NCBI RefSeq assembly: GCF_020740795.1 | Contig: NC_067285.1 | Span: 74,128,342 to 74,192,341 of the forward strand | Source: Apus apus | Lineage: Eukaryota; Chordata; Aves; Apodiformes; Apodidae | Length of the DNA stretch: 64,000 nucleotides | Direction of reading: 5' to 3' | Shown here: positions 1 to 13,100 of the stretch, one piece after another | Numbering within the stretch: the first letter of the stretch is position 1 | Layout: the number at the start of each line of letters is the position of its first letter | Translations under genes and position numbers: made by a program | The notes under the pieces: generated by a model | What the model was told of the DNA's origin: nothing | Seen by the model: only the letters and a program-made list of their open reading frames with translations | Databases searched by the model: none

Positions 1-919
1 CTTTCTATGGTAGGAAATTCACAGAGTAAAATCTTCCTGCCTAGAACTGAATGCAATAACCTTTGAGACTTAATATAAACAAACTTAGATACTTCATAGC
101 CAACATCACTCCTATGTTGGCTTCAGCACTTATTGGAGCAAGCTAGTTTATGCCTGTGTACTCACACTAGTCAGGCATGCATGGAAGACCCAAAGAGGGT
201 TCTGTTTTTCCAAGTTCAAAGGTAGTCTGTGACAGTTGCCCAGCGCTGCCTCTGTGTATAGGTGGCTGGCTTCCTGCTAACAAATGGCAGGCATTGTGCG
301 TAATTTCCATCTATTTTAGGCCTCAGAAGTCATATAGAAAATTCCAATAAAGATTTTTTTTGCAAATTCTTACCTAAAAAATTAAGAGCATCAGATTCAC
401 AGGAAAATCAACAATATCCTTCCATAGTTACCATAATTTACAGCAAAATTCAACAACGCTAAGAAACTTTTCAAGTGATTGAGTTAAAGAAAGAACATTA
501 CACGTGCTTTCCAAAAATCATGTATTTACCCCCAAAGGTGAACTGCTCTGTAAAAGGCTGATGTTATACCTACAGTTATACTTTTATTTGCTTTATCATC
601 TGTAGCAGTGTTTTCCATATTTTTACCTGTCACCACAGAAAATTCTATTATTGACTGTTCTGTGCAGATTCAGCAATTCTTTAAATCAGACTACGTGCAT
701 CACTAAATTCAGCCAACAAGAATAACTGACTATACCTTTGACTTAAAGAAACAAAAAACATAATTTTGAAGTAGCTAAATATAACCTACAAAAACTAGCT
801 TATTTCTAGTTTTCATCTGTGGGGCACAAATATGCATCCTACCATGAGTGCCCCGCATGGTTGAGAAAGTCTCCACTCAAGCAAAAATCCCTTCTTAGAG
901 AATATTTGTTAAAAATAGT

Positions 920-1045
920 TCTCAGGGGTTTGGGTTTCTGGGTTGTTGCTTTTTTTGTGGGTTTTTTTGGTTTGTGGTATTTTTAGGGGGGTTTGTGTTT
1001 TGTTTTTTTTGTTTTGTTTTGTTCTGTTTTTGTTTTGTTTCCTGT
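920..1045. repeat. T/G-rich low-complexity tract (GTTTT-like)
   Basis: Degenerate GTTTT/GTTTTT repeats with a G run. Similar tracts recur near 33320-33385 and 35220-35270. Confidence 0.7.
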
Positions 1046-4000
1046 GTGTGCATGTTTTGTTGAGTTTTTTAAATCTTCTTTGGGTACTGTTTTTCATTAC
1101 AACATTCTCAAAATAAACTGTACAATACAACATGTTTTACCCCCTAAGGGAAAATGACAGCAACAGAGACCTTCATTAGCAGTAGTTCCCAAACAACTAA
1201 TAAAGGAAAAATTCTTCAAATCAGCTTACATTCAGTGAAATGGAAGCAGTCATTACCTTCCACAGCAAGTGCATCTTCTAGCACAGCATGGATATTTTAG
1301 GTACAGAGATCTGTAGGAAAATGGAAGAGCACAATAGCACAAATGAAAAGCTAGGCTTTCTGAACACCAGTAATTCAAGCAAGGCTATTCATGCCTTTTA
1401 GCATCTAGAGACAAAAAGCATCTGGTGAGATGACAGAAATCCTGAAGAGTGACAGCAATGACAAGAACAGTTTAGGTTGGAATGGCTCTCACAAGACCCT
1501 CTGGTCTATCTCTCCACTCAAAGTGAGACTAACTTGCACATTTTATCACACACGCCATTGTCCAAAGTCAACTTCAGAATCCCCCAAGACCACAGGTTCC
1601 ACCACCTCTCAGAGCCACCTGTGGCAGCATGAGCTTCCCCCTCTTCTCACAGAATCTGCCAAAACTTTTCTTTAAGAAACTTGTTTATCCTTTTGCTGTT
1701 CATCTCCAGGAAAATTCTGACCCTTTGTCGCTGCTGACTCTAGTTCAAATTGGAGTTGAAAATCAGGAAAAGTACCAATGCCATTTACAAATTTATGAGG
1801 AATGTTGTGAAATATCTTATTACAATTTTTATTTTCCCATGTTACCATAGTTACAGTCATTTATACAGTACAATAGTTTACTGCATCTGTACTTCTATTT
1901 ATAAACCTCAGCCTTTTGAGAAATTTTATCCAGTTTTTTCCCCTAAGCCTCTGCTTTTCCTCGAGTCTGTTTCCTCTCTTGACTTTTCATTCATTTAAGC
2001 TTTCTCTGGAAAGCAGCCCATGAAGAAATGTTAAATCCCAGGGGGTTAACTAAAAATGTTAGCGACAGGACTCCATTGCAGCTCTCCAGGCTGAATCTGA
2101 AAATAGACTTCAAATGACTCATAGAGAAGTATTGGCCTACTAGAAAATACTACTTTACTGAAGCCTTGCATCTGTCCCATCACAGCCCCAGAGCCTAGCA
2201 ATGCCTCCTACTTCTGGCATAGATGAAGGGCTGGTGGGAGTTACCTCTGAAAATTCTCTCCTGGACTCAAAACTTTTCTAATTTGACATTATTCACCTTT
2301 TCAGATAGAAGAATAACTATAAAATAAAAAATGGTATATATGAAAGATCAAATTCTGGAATTAAGGTTTGGGGTTGGATTTTTTTGTGTTTTGGTTGGCT
2401 TTAACACAGGGACTACGGTGAAGTGCATTCAATAAGCGTTGTGGAAGCTGGGATGCTCTTCTCTGACAGCTAAATATTTCATTGCACAAATCTGCTTCAC
2501 AAAAATAGCACAGGGTTGTGGGGTTATTTTGTTTTTCTTTGGCTATTTTTGGAAGTGGGGGAAGTTAGATGGTTTTGTTAGTTTTTAAACACTACATACC
2601 TGATACATTCCAACGTTTCTGTCCAATAAAACATTGGCTTCATCACTTTGCCCGATATCAGTGTACTAATCCAGCAACCTGTCAACTGCTGAACCATAGG
2701 CCAGAGTAAAATTCCTAGCAAATAGGTGTTTGCTGGCATTTTCGACTGGCATCAGAGTTGGACACTACCAACAGCCAGTAAGTATAACAATTTTTAAGCC
2801 TTCTTTCTGTCTTTGTGTATCTGTATTATGAACATGAACCACAGTAATGCCTAAGTAGTACCTACAAAAAATAAGGTTTATTGCTGTACAGACTAAACAT
2901 TAAAATTACATCTATGTTATCAAGTGGTATGGACCCGCCAGAGCAGATCTGTAAAGAAAGCGTTGGCGCTGAGGACCTCATGCCTGCACAATTCACTTTC
3001 CATGGCTTCTGTCTCCTAGCTGGCTTTGTAATTAGGAGTATCCCTAGAGAGGGTGCATTACATAGAAAATTATTTCACATTAAAAAGCTCAGCCTGCTCC
3101 CATGTAGCATTCATCAAGAATTGAGCCAATATACATTACTGTTCATTTTCCAGTAGCAGAGAAAAAGGCAAATGTCTTAAAGTGCTTCATTTGCCAAGGA
3201 TCTGTCCCTGTTGTCTCTGACTGAACTGGTGTCCCAGTCACAAAAGAGTGCAGCTCAGCAGATGAGCTTCTGTAATCCTATTACAGCATATTGCTCTAAC
3301 ACTTTAATGTAGTAATGTATTTAATGTAACAGTAATGTAGTAATAGATTTCTGTAAAACAGCTTGACAAAAAATACTTGGGGTTGAACAAAACCCAGCTC
3401 TCCTTACCACTAAAATTGTCAGGCCAGTTTTCCCAAGCTTTACAGTTATGGCTTTAAAGGCCTGCAGACAGATATTTTCTAAAGAGTTAAAAGACAAAAA
3501 GTAAGTATTTCCACAACATTCTTTTTTCCATCAAGTATACCCAGTTTTATTTCGTTCCCCAAACAGCTGAACTTGCAAACGTATCTCAGGTTCTTATCTT
3601 CCCAAATTACTGCAAGTTTATACTGCTTTCTCAGGCAGCACACTGAACCAGGGTCTCACTGTATCCGTGTGACACTATCAACTACAAACAGCTATATGAG
3701 GTAACCATCAATGATGATTACATTCAAGATTTTTTTCTATAAAAAAATCAGTTACAGTAGCTTTATTTTCAAATAAGGATGGTGCTACTCTAACAAACTA
3801 ATATAATGCTTATTCTTCATTGTGACACTGTATATAACACACTATTTTGTAGCAAGGAAATCAATCTTCCAAATATTTCAAACTCAGTAATCATACCTAA
3901 CTCTCAAAAGATTCTACAATGAAGAACTAAAGTTGATTCCAAGCAAAGCACACAAAGCAAGTGTGACCTGTACTCACTAAATGCTGAACACCTGCAAAAT

Positions 4001-5139
4001 TTGTTTCAGGTTAAAAAAAACAAAAACAAAAAACAAGTGCAGACAAACCAGTATTGCAACAAACTACCAAACATTAATAAAATGGTTTAGACTATAACAA
4101 ATGCGTCAGGCTACATTCTGTAACCTGATTTTATGTTGGATTTTGTTACAGGCAAAATATTATGGGAAAAGAGAACACACTTTAGTGTAATTGAAACCTT
4201 AACAGAATAATCAAAGAATTCTTAGTCCACATCCAATTATTGCAGAAAAAAGTGAAAGTTACTGTACATAAAAAAAGGTCTCAATGGTAATAACAGTTAA
4301 AGTTGTTGCACATACACTTCCTATTACCTTACTCCTTTTCCTGGTATTATGCTTACCCTTCAACCGACCCTCTGTGCCAAGGACATACAGCAAGTCATCA
4401 GCATCCCAAATCCAAGTATCATGTTGACAGTTTCTTCCTCCGTAATCCATAAACAATTTGGGATTACTTTTGTTTGAAAACACACGTGTAACATCTTGCT
4501 CTCTTTTCATCTGTCTGCATGTTCATGACCATATCTGATTTTACTATATATGGTGCATTTTACATGCATTACATACTTTTGCTGTCCATTACACTCAAAA
4601 GTTTGTTCTAGAGTCAGGATTGCATTTCTTCAGCTGGAGAGTAGTCTGCAACCCAGAGGTATTCCTCTGGTACATCCCAGGTATTCCTCTACACTGCATC
4701 CTGTGTCATCACTTGAGGCTTCTGTTATTAAGTCAGGTGTATTCCTCTACATCATCTTATTCCATTAAAGCCATAAATACTCCATTCTAACAGAATAGCT
4801 ACTTGTCACAACTATGTATGTAAAAAACTACATGTACACCATAAAAAGTACATAGAAAACAAATTAATCATACCTGCCTGGTCATTAACAAATTGCTGTC
4901 TAGGTAAGTCAAGTAAAAAGAAAACTCCAGGTGAGTCAAAGGAAGCTCTAACAAAGCAAACCTGCAAGGACTCCATCATGAGGCTGTAGTGAGTTTACTC
5001 ATTCCTGTTACATATCACTCGCAATAGTAACTGCTGGGCCACAGCTTAAGCAGCCAGAAACTCACCCCCTTCTCTTTTTCCCCAAAACTAAGCATTTGCT
5101 ACACACTAAAATTGGACATTCTTTTTACAAAACCAGAAA

Positions 5140-5216
5140 AAAACCCATCACCACCACCACCAAAAAAAAACCAAATAAAACAAAAAAAAAATCCAACAAC
5201 AAAACCCCCAAAAAAG
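5140..5216. repeat. A/C-rich low-complexity tract
   Basis: CCA repeats (CACCACCACCACC) followed by A runs broken by C. Confidence 0.65.
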
Positions 5217-6527
5217 TCTGCAGGAACTGATTTAAACATCAGTGTCTGGAACACTTGTTCTGAAATGCTTTGTTGTCAGTTCAGAATCTGCCAAAAAATC
5301 CGAGATCTGAACGACCTTCTCAGTTGCACATCTATGAAACAGCAGTTCTACATATATTAGAGAATATAATTATTACCACAGAAAACTTTTAAAAATCTTA
5401 AATTAAATTTAGTTCACAGGATCAGCATCTTGACAAGATGATCCCTCCCTCTGTGCATTAAATTTTTGCTTCATTCGGAAGTTATTTGGAATTAAAGTCT
5501 AAGCAACAGCTGCAGAGCTTAATTAGCCTTTCTACATATCCTAAGTAACGAGGCCAATATGAGTTTGAGAATGGAAATACATATTGCACACTTCTATTTG
5601 TTCTGCTCAATGGTTCAGAGTGATTGTATTGTTCATTAATGACTCAAAAATAGTATTTTTTTCCCCCCCTCTTTTTAAAATCTTCATGCAGTGTTATGGG
5701 TTTCTATTCTAGTTATTCAGAGCCACTTCCAGAGAGTAAGGGAGTGCAGTTGTACGACTGACCCTTTGGACAGGTGGATGTTGTTCCAGGCTATCTTTGG
5801 TTTAAAATAACACTCTACTCCTAGAGACAAGGTGGGAAAGTAATTTCAGAGAGACAGTTCTGACCGTAAAGACAATCAAACACCAATCCAATACTACTTG
5901 CATTTTGGATACAAATTTAAACAAGGGAATTCTGGTGACACTTTCTCTCTGCCTGGTCCAATGACTTCTTTGAAAGGCTGACTTACATACTGCATCTATC
6001 TATGGGCATTTCTGCACTAGGAGTAAGGACAAGCTAGAGAAGTTATGCTGTTTTTTTTTAATTTCCTCATACCATAAATTTTTACATCCTAAAATTAACT
6101 GCAAAACATCAAATTGATAAGTTAATCTTCTATAGCTACTGTAGGATACTTAATCCAACAGAATAATTCAGCTGCAGGTCCAAATTCTGACCTAGTTACT
6201 TAAAAAAAGACCATCCAGCTACAGTCTCTCAGTTAATAGGAAATTAATGAAATATTAAAAGTTGGATAACAGGACTTTATACCTTATAAAAATAGTGGCA
6301 AAGCTAGCTTAAAAATTAGGTGTCCTATTTTTTATTTCCATTCAAGTAGATTTCAAAATCTGCAGAAAACTGAGAAAAATGGTTTAGCATAGCAATATAC
6401 AAACACTCTAAAATATTAAAATACCAGGTATGCAACACATCCTCATGACTATCAGAGGGTACTTACATAAACTCTTACATTTATTAAAAAACTGACTTTC
6501 ACCACTACATACCAGTTTCCAGTAAGT

Positions 6528-6533
6528 TTTATT
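6528..6533 (-). terminator. Candidate NAF1 polyadenylation signal AATAAA
   Basis: AATAAA on the minus strand, about 240 nt downstream of the NAF1 stop codon. A second AATAAA at 6336-6331 is an alternative. Confidence 0.45.
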
Positions 6534-6771
6534 TATCATCCAAAATTATCAGATATTATAAAAATAAACCATTATTTAACATTCAGTTATTTTTATAATA
6601 GTTTCATTTTTTGAAATAGAAAACATAGAAAAAATTAGCTATGTGTGTCCCACAAAGCTTCAAACTCTGCATTTGTTCTATTGTCACAGAAAAATGAAGC
6701 ATTTCCAAAATAAGGAAATGCAGTCTTGGCAGCTTGTTCTTCTTCTCCTCAAACTCCGTATTTATGGAAAC
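6528..6771 (-). other. NAF1: Probable NAF1 3' UTR
   Basis: AT-rich sequence directly follows the stop codon. The first clear AATAAA on the minus strand is at 6533-6528, about 240 nt past the stop. Another lies at 6336-6331. Which is used cannot be told from sequence. Confidence 0.5.
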
Positions 6772-7187
6772 TTAATAAGGCCTGAACTGTGAAGGATGGC
6801 TATCTGGAGGAGGTGGAGGAGGAGGTGGTGGAGGTGGTAAAAATGGGTATGAGTTGTACATGTTTGGGCCTGTCCAAATCATATTCATATTTGAAGGCGG
6901 AAGGTGGAATTGATGCACGTCATTAACAGAACCAAAAACTGGAGAAGGAAAGGGATACTGTTGCATCATTGCATTTTCTTTTCTGTGAGGTTGTGGAAAT
7001 ACTGGAGTTTCCTGATGTACTCTGTTGTCTGAAGAGTAGAGATGCGGAGGTTTTACTTGTGGTTTCAAAAAACCCGGAGGGCCTGACAAAGGAGGAAATG
7101 GAGCCCTGGAGAACCCTCTGCCACGGTATCCCCTTGAATAACTTGAAGCAGGTTGCTGCAATGACTGATTAAATCCCTTGTTCTCAC
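6772..7187 (-). CDS. NAF1: NAF1 exon 8 (RG patch, Pro-rich tail, stop)
   Basis: The acceptor is TTTTTAAG|GTGAGAAC. It completes a Ser codon, then reads [20 protein letters not shown], followed by RGRGFSR and a Gln/Pro/Tyr-rich tail with a run of about twelve Pro residues near 6805-6840. It ends SHPSQFRPY and TAA at 6774-6772. The mammalian tail has the same composition (RG-like patch, polyproline, ...GPYY end). There is no ATG at the 5' end of this open frame, as expected for an internal frame entered by splicing. On the other strand the polyproline run is a GGTGGA-type microsatellite, so its length may vary between individuals. Confidence 0.93.
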
Positions 7188-10100
7188 CTTAAAAAAACAA
7201 CAACAAAATTTAAAAACATACAGTTCTAATATTATTTTGGAAATATTAAGTTTAGTCCTTAACAATCTTTCAAGATGAAGTCGAGGAAACTTGAAGAGTA
7301 AGCTTATCAACGCATAATACCAGCAAATAATACATAAACAACAAAATACCACTGGCAAATGTACTGCTTAGTAACATCTTGACTTAGAGTAATATAGAAA
7401 GAATGATCCCAAGAGTTGCAAATTCAGTCAAAAAAAAAAAAAAAAATTCAGTTTTTTCCCCTCAAGGCATTTTCATTTGTATTAGTGATTCACAGGAACT
7501 CTCAAGTATTTTCAAAGCTTTAGTTTAAAACAAGATTTAAAAGCAAGACATTTCAAAACTGAACATAACACTGCATTACACTGAAGTGGCATACAGCTTT
7601 CAGACCTGAGTTGGTATCATAGCACAGACACAGGACACTAGCAATTATTCAAACTCAAATTAATAAAATTAACTTACTCAAATAAAAGTCTGTACCTTTA
7701 GCCAATTAACTTTCAGCATTCATCTTTCAAAGATGAGTTTTTCCCTGCACAGGTCACTTAAAGCATATATTTAAGGTTGAAAACAAATGTACTGCCACTT
7801 TATAAAAATAACCTTAGAGTATTTAATTGGGTAAGTGCTATAAAATTAAAAGAACCAAAACAGTAAAAATGTTCCAAAGAGCTCCTAAGATACTCAAAAT
7901 GCTATACAATGTAAACTATTACATGATCACTAAAGGATTTTAGGGCTAGAAGCAAATAAGTTATTTAGGGAAATAACACCACATAAAAGTCAATGAACTT
8001 CAAGAATCTGTGTGACCTAATCCTTGGTACATGACTACACAGAAACATTTTCACCTGTGAAAAGCTAGAGTCTGGAAAAGTAGTTTGATACCAAAATTAC
8101 TCATTTTCATGGGGTCTAGGACTTAAAGACTCCTCTCATGCATGCAGTCCTCTCGGAAGCACTGAAGTGAAAGTACTTGATTTGAGTATTTTTGTTCTTT
8201 CTTCTCCTATCAAAGACTGTAACAAGCCAATTTTAATATACTTTGAGTTTTATGAAGATGCAACCAAGCAAAACTCCATTTTGAGACTGAATTTGTGCCT
8301 TAATTTGCCAGATATCCTTGTTACTAAGTTCCACAGCCAAACTATGCACACTATGTGAATTCATACCATGTTATTTACAGAAAAATGTAAAATCATAACT
8401 GTACTCCCTTGACAGACTGTAACAGTTCCTCTCATTGTGTTCTCAGCTATGGAACACAGCTCAGGAACAGCCTCAGCCAGTCCTAGGGAAAGGCAGGTCT
8501 GTATTAAGTAAGCTTTATAAAGGAAGTGCAGCAAACTCAAGGAGGGAGTCAGTCCAAGAACATCCATGTGGGGAAGCACTGTGCAGCAGATGGCTGAAGC
8601 AAACTCGTATTTAAGCAGAAGAGGAAGAGTGGAGTGCATAAGAGTCAGTAATACTTAAAGGGAGCGGTACAAAAAGCATGTAACAGAAGTAGACCAGCGA
8701 GAACAGAGACAAAGGGATGCAATTTAAATTATTCTACCAAAATGGCACATGAAAAACAAAAAGTTTTGTCAATAAAGAAGCATGAGAGAAGACACATAGG
8801 ACAACCTGATTACTGCAAACAGAGCACAGCTGCAAGCATACACCTGGAACAGAACTGTCAACAGCAAGATAAAGGCACATGAAGAAGGCTGTGTAGATAA
8901 TGAAAAACTATACATAGTTTATATTACTATAGGTTTGTGTATCTAATTATAGTGTTAGGTAGACAGAGAGGTTTTCAGTGGGATACACAAGTAGCAGTTA
9001 TTTTAAAGGAGGAGTATTTATATGCACTGGGTGAGGAAGAGCTTCTTTTCAGATAGAGAAATAAATTACCCATCTAAGACTTGTGTCTTCTCCCTGATTA
9101 TAAAAAAAAAAAGTTTCCAAAAATCACACGTCTTTCCTCTGTCTTATCCCTGCACTCAAAGGCTTAAGCTAAACTTGGGTTTCAGTAACTCCTGCAATAA
9201 GCAAACCCTAAATTCCAAAATGTGGCATCTGTTTTATACCCTCACTGTGTGTCAGCTGACACAGTCTAAAGAGGCTCTGACTCTCCTCTCACAACTGTCC
9301 TGCTCCTATACTTCCCTTCCACAGTTTAATGGAAAAACCTTCATTTTCTTTTTTTTTTAAATAAGGAATGTAGTGACAAATTCACTACTACAACTTTGAA
9401 AAGAACTGATATGCTGATTAACTGTATGAAAGCTCAATTATTAAGATAACATTATGCGATTCAAACTCAGTTTAACAAATAGAAGCATTCACCCATAGCA
9501 TTCACTCACTTGATGCATTTGTTTCTGATCTGAGTTTCTTCTTTCCTTGACTTTGAGGCTTCTTTTTCTTTTGTTTTGCCTCTCTTTCTTTTTCATCATC
9601 ACTGAAATCCAAGGCCTGGTTAAAAAAAAAAAAAAGAACAAAACCATATAAAGACTGCACAAAGAATTTCACTTGTAGTGATAAATAATTATTTAAAACA
9701 CAATCCATCCTGCAGTCAGCTTAGAAGACTACTAAAGCTGCACTTCCTATTTTGAATTCAAAGAGCCACCACATGTTCAGCTGGCTTCTCAATGCAATCA
9801 AGAACTTAACACTTCATAAATTTCTCGTAAGACAATAATACAATTATTAGTTATTTCTTCTAATTTTCCTTAAAACAGCAAAATGCAGGCAATGAACACA
9901 CAGTTTTCATTGCCTAAATGTAAGAATAGAAAAAAAAAATAAATTCCACAACATACAAAAGTTTTGAGCACTCTCAATTTTTCAAGTGTACCTTGCACAG
10001 CTTTTTGCCAGGAAACAAGAAGACTTTAGGTAATTCAATGGAAAGTCTACCAAGGGTTTTATTTCACTCTTCCCTAGAATAAATCCTTATAGACATGGAA

Positions 10101-13100
10101 TTTACCTGGTTCTTAACAAAACCGAGAGGAAAAGATCAATACAGCAGTAGCCAAGGAAATTCCTGAGGGAGCTGACTAGTTATTTCCAACAAAAAACTTC
10201 TAAAGGCAAACTAAGTAAATTAAGATATGGATTTAAAAAAATAATTATTTGGTAACCGATACTTAACCCAGGACAGTTAAACTACATTAAAAATTGCTCC
10301 AGCTTAAGCTAGAATTTTCTGTAGTATATTTAATAACACTTGTTCCCATTAAACATGCAATAGAAATGTTATTCTAAAGTAATTTCCAGCTTTGGAGAAT
10401 GTTGCCATTTTCAAGAGACTCAATGACACTACAACATTTTCTTACTACTACATGAAGTTTTGCTACGTTTAAGAATCCTAGCTTGGTGACAACAAAGTAA
10501 TCTGTCAGCACAGTAAGTTCCTTGAAAAAGAGCTACTTTGTATGACTTCAAGGGGTAGGGTTTGTTCCTCCCTCTCCCAATTGTGAAAGGAAGGGTTTTG
10601 CTTCTTACTGATGTACTGGTACAGCGTATGACAAACATGCACCTCAAAACACTGCACTAAAAAAAGCTACATAAAAGTTCATTCTGAATCCAACTATCTC
10701 TCCCCTTCTACAACACTTGATTATATATCTACTCAAAAAAAGCCACATGGACATACAAGACCATAATAAAATATTTCACAAACTTCTGCTTTTTCTAAGG
10801 ACTTCATATGCCACCCCCTAGTAGAGTAGAAATAACAAACAACAGGTACCTGTTGCAATGAGTCTAACAGGAGCAGGGCCGAGTAACGACACGACAACCA
10901 ATATGGTCTTACATATCGTTCTCATTTATTGTTAGTTCGGTTGTTACTTATATACTCTAAGCTGCTGTCCACGCAGCTGTGCGTGCGGACAGATACCTTA
11001 TTTAATTGGCTAAGCATAACTGTTCATGCAGCAGGCTTCATTTTACTATTGGTTATGACTTTATGCATTACAAGCACTATTTAGTTACATTCTGCAGTTT
11101 TCACATTCATTTGCACATTCTTGGATGCCCAACCAAGATACATTTCCTCAGTTTCCCAAGGCTAAAGACAGCCCTTGTTGCAAACAAGAACAATTGCTAG
11201 CTTCATACTTTGCTGTTACAGCAAGGATTGTCAAGCCCTCCCAGGCTCTCGAAATCATGACCCTGCTGTATCAAAAATTCCTCCACAGGTACCTTCTATT
11301 GCTAGCTGATTTTCATGTGACATTCCATAAAAGCCACCTCCCACAGAAATCAGTTATCTCCTCCTGCTATCCTTGTAGCAAACAGATCACACTTTGTCAT
11401 CCTATGACAGCAAAGACAAAGCCAAGAGAGATTGTATTGCTGAGTCTACAGCTAAACTGGGCTAATTAGAAGCCTGTCAGAAAAGGAACACTTACCATAC
11501 ATCTTAATTTAGCAAGCATAAAATACCTAACATGAATTTAATGTTCATACAAAAATACAGCTTCGCAGTATCACAAAGAGAACTGACTCCAGCAATTCCA
11601 CACAGTTTACCATGGGAGCTACTCAAAAAAGTTAGTGTCAGCTGCGGGCTCTAAAAGCATCTGACTGTAAGAGACAATTTCAAGCATCAGTAGCATAAAA
11701 TTTAATCTGCAAACTTGTCAACAGCTATTACCTGCACAGCAAAAGCCACTTTCTATCAGCTCATCAGCTGTTACAGATAAATACCTTAGTGTAAATTCTA
11801 ACCGCTAGAACTATCTAAAGATTATTCTAATTAAGTATTACAAGATGTTAGATGTGGTGTTTTCTCCAAAACAGAGCACATAGTGTTGACACCACAAAGT
11901 CAGAATAGCCATGGCAGCCAAGGTTTCATAAAAAGTAAACAAGTTTGCCCATCCTTGCTATCACCAACTCAATTCAGGCTTCCTTCCTTCCTACAGTGAA
12001 GTACAGTAAACCTAAAGCTCCCCCTTGTACTTCCAGATTCTAAGCTGAAGTTAACAGTATCATAATTAAGAAATATCAATCAAAAATAAATACCAACTTT
12101 GGAAAAACACATCTGCAGTAGACTGCTTGTGGTTAGAAACCTACAAATTCCAAGTATATGCTTACAAGCTCTTCTCTTGAACAGCTTTAAAATATGACTA
12201 AAATAAAAAAAGAGCTCGCCATTAGCCAATGAGCACATTTTGTATCATTACTAGAAAATTTTTCAAAGAAAGCTTAGACTAGCCAAACATTTCTAAGTTT
12301 ACAGTCTTTCAAAGTTCTACTGATCACATTCCTGAAGTCCAATTATATGCAACACTTGTAATTCTCAATTAACGTTCTCCATGAGATGACGTCTCCTTAA
12401 AAAAGAAGGTAATTCACAGGCAGAAGTGACAGGTAAGCATTCTTTCAGAGAATTACATAGAATCATAGAAAGCTTTGAGCTGGAAGGGACCTTAAAGATC
12501 ATCTAGTTCCAAGCCCCCTGCATGGGCAGGGACACCTCCTACTAGACCAGGGTGCTCAAAGCCCCATCCAACCTGGCCTTGAACACTTCCAGGGATGGGG
12601 CTTCCACAGCTTCCCTGGGCAACCTGTTCCAGTGTCTCATCATGCTCACAGGGAAGAATTTCCTCCTAACGCCTAGCCTAAATCTCCCCTTTTCCAGTTT
12701 AAAACCATTACGTCCTGTCTGCTCACTATGAGCCCTTGTAAAAAGTCCCTGCCCAGCTTTCCTGTAGGCCCCCTTCAGGTACTGGAAGGCCACTGTAAGG
12801 TGTCCCCAGAGCTTTCTCAGACTAAACAGACCCAACTTCCTCAGCCTGTCCTCATCGGAGAGGTGCTCCAGCCTTCAGATCATTTTCATGGCCCTCCTCT
12901 GGACTTTCTCCATGAGGTCCACATCCCTGTTACACTGGGGGCTCCATAACTGGACACAGTACTTCAGATGGGGTCTCACAATAGCTAAGTAAAGGGGGAA
13001 AATTACCTCCTTTGACCTGCTGGCCGTGCTTCTTTTGATGCGACCCAGGACACAGTTGGCTGTCTGGGCTGCAAGTGCACATTGTGGGCTGTTGAGCTTC

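Larger units (their letters stand above)
1..6527. other. Intergenic sequence downstream of NAF1
   Basis: AT-rich DNA. I find no ORF with recognisable homology, no CR1 of convincing length and no RNA gene. It holds a G/T-rich low-complexity tract (about 920-1045), an A/C-rich tract (about 5140-5216), and a short motif GTATTCCTCT that recurs three times in 4660-4750. Confidence 0.6.
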
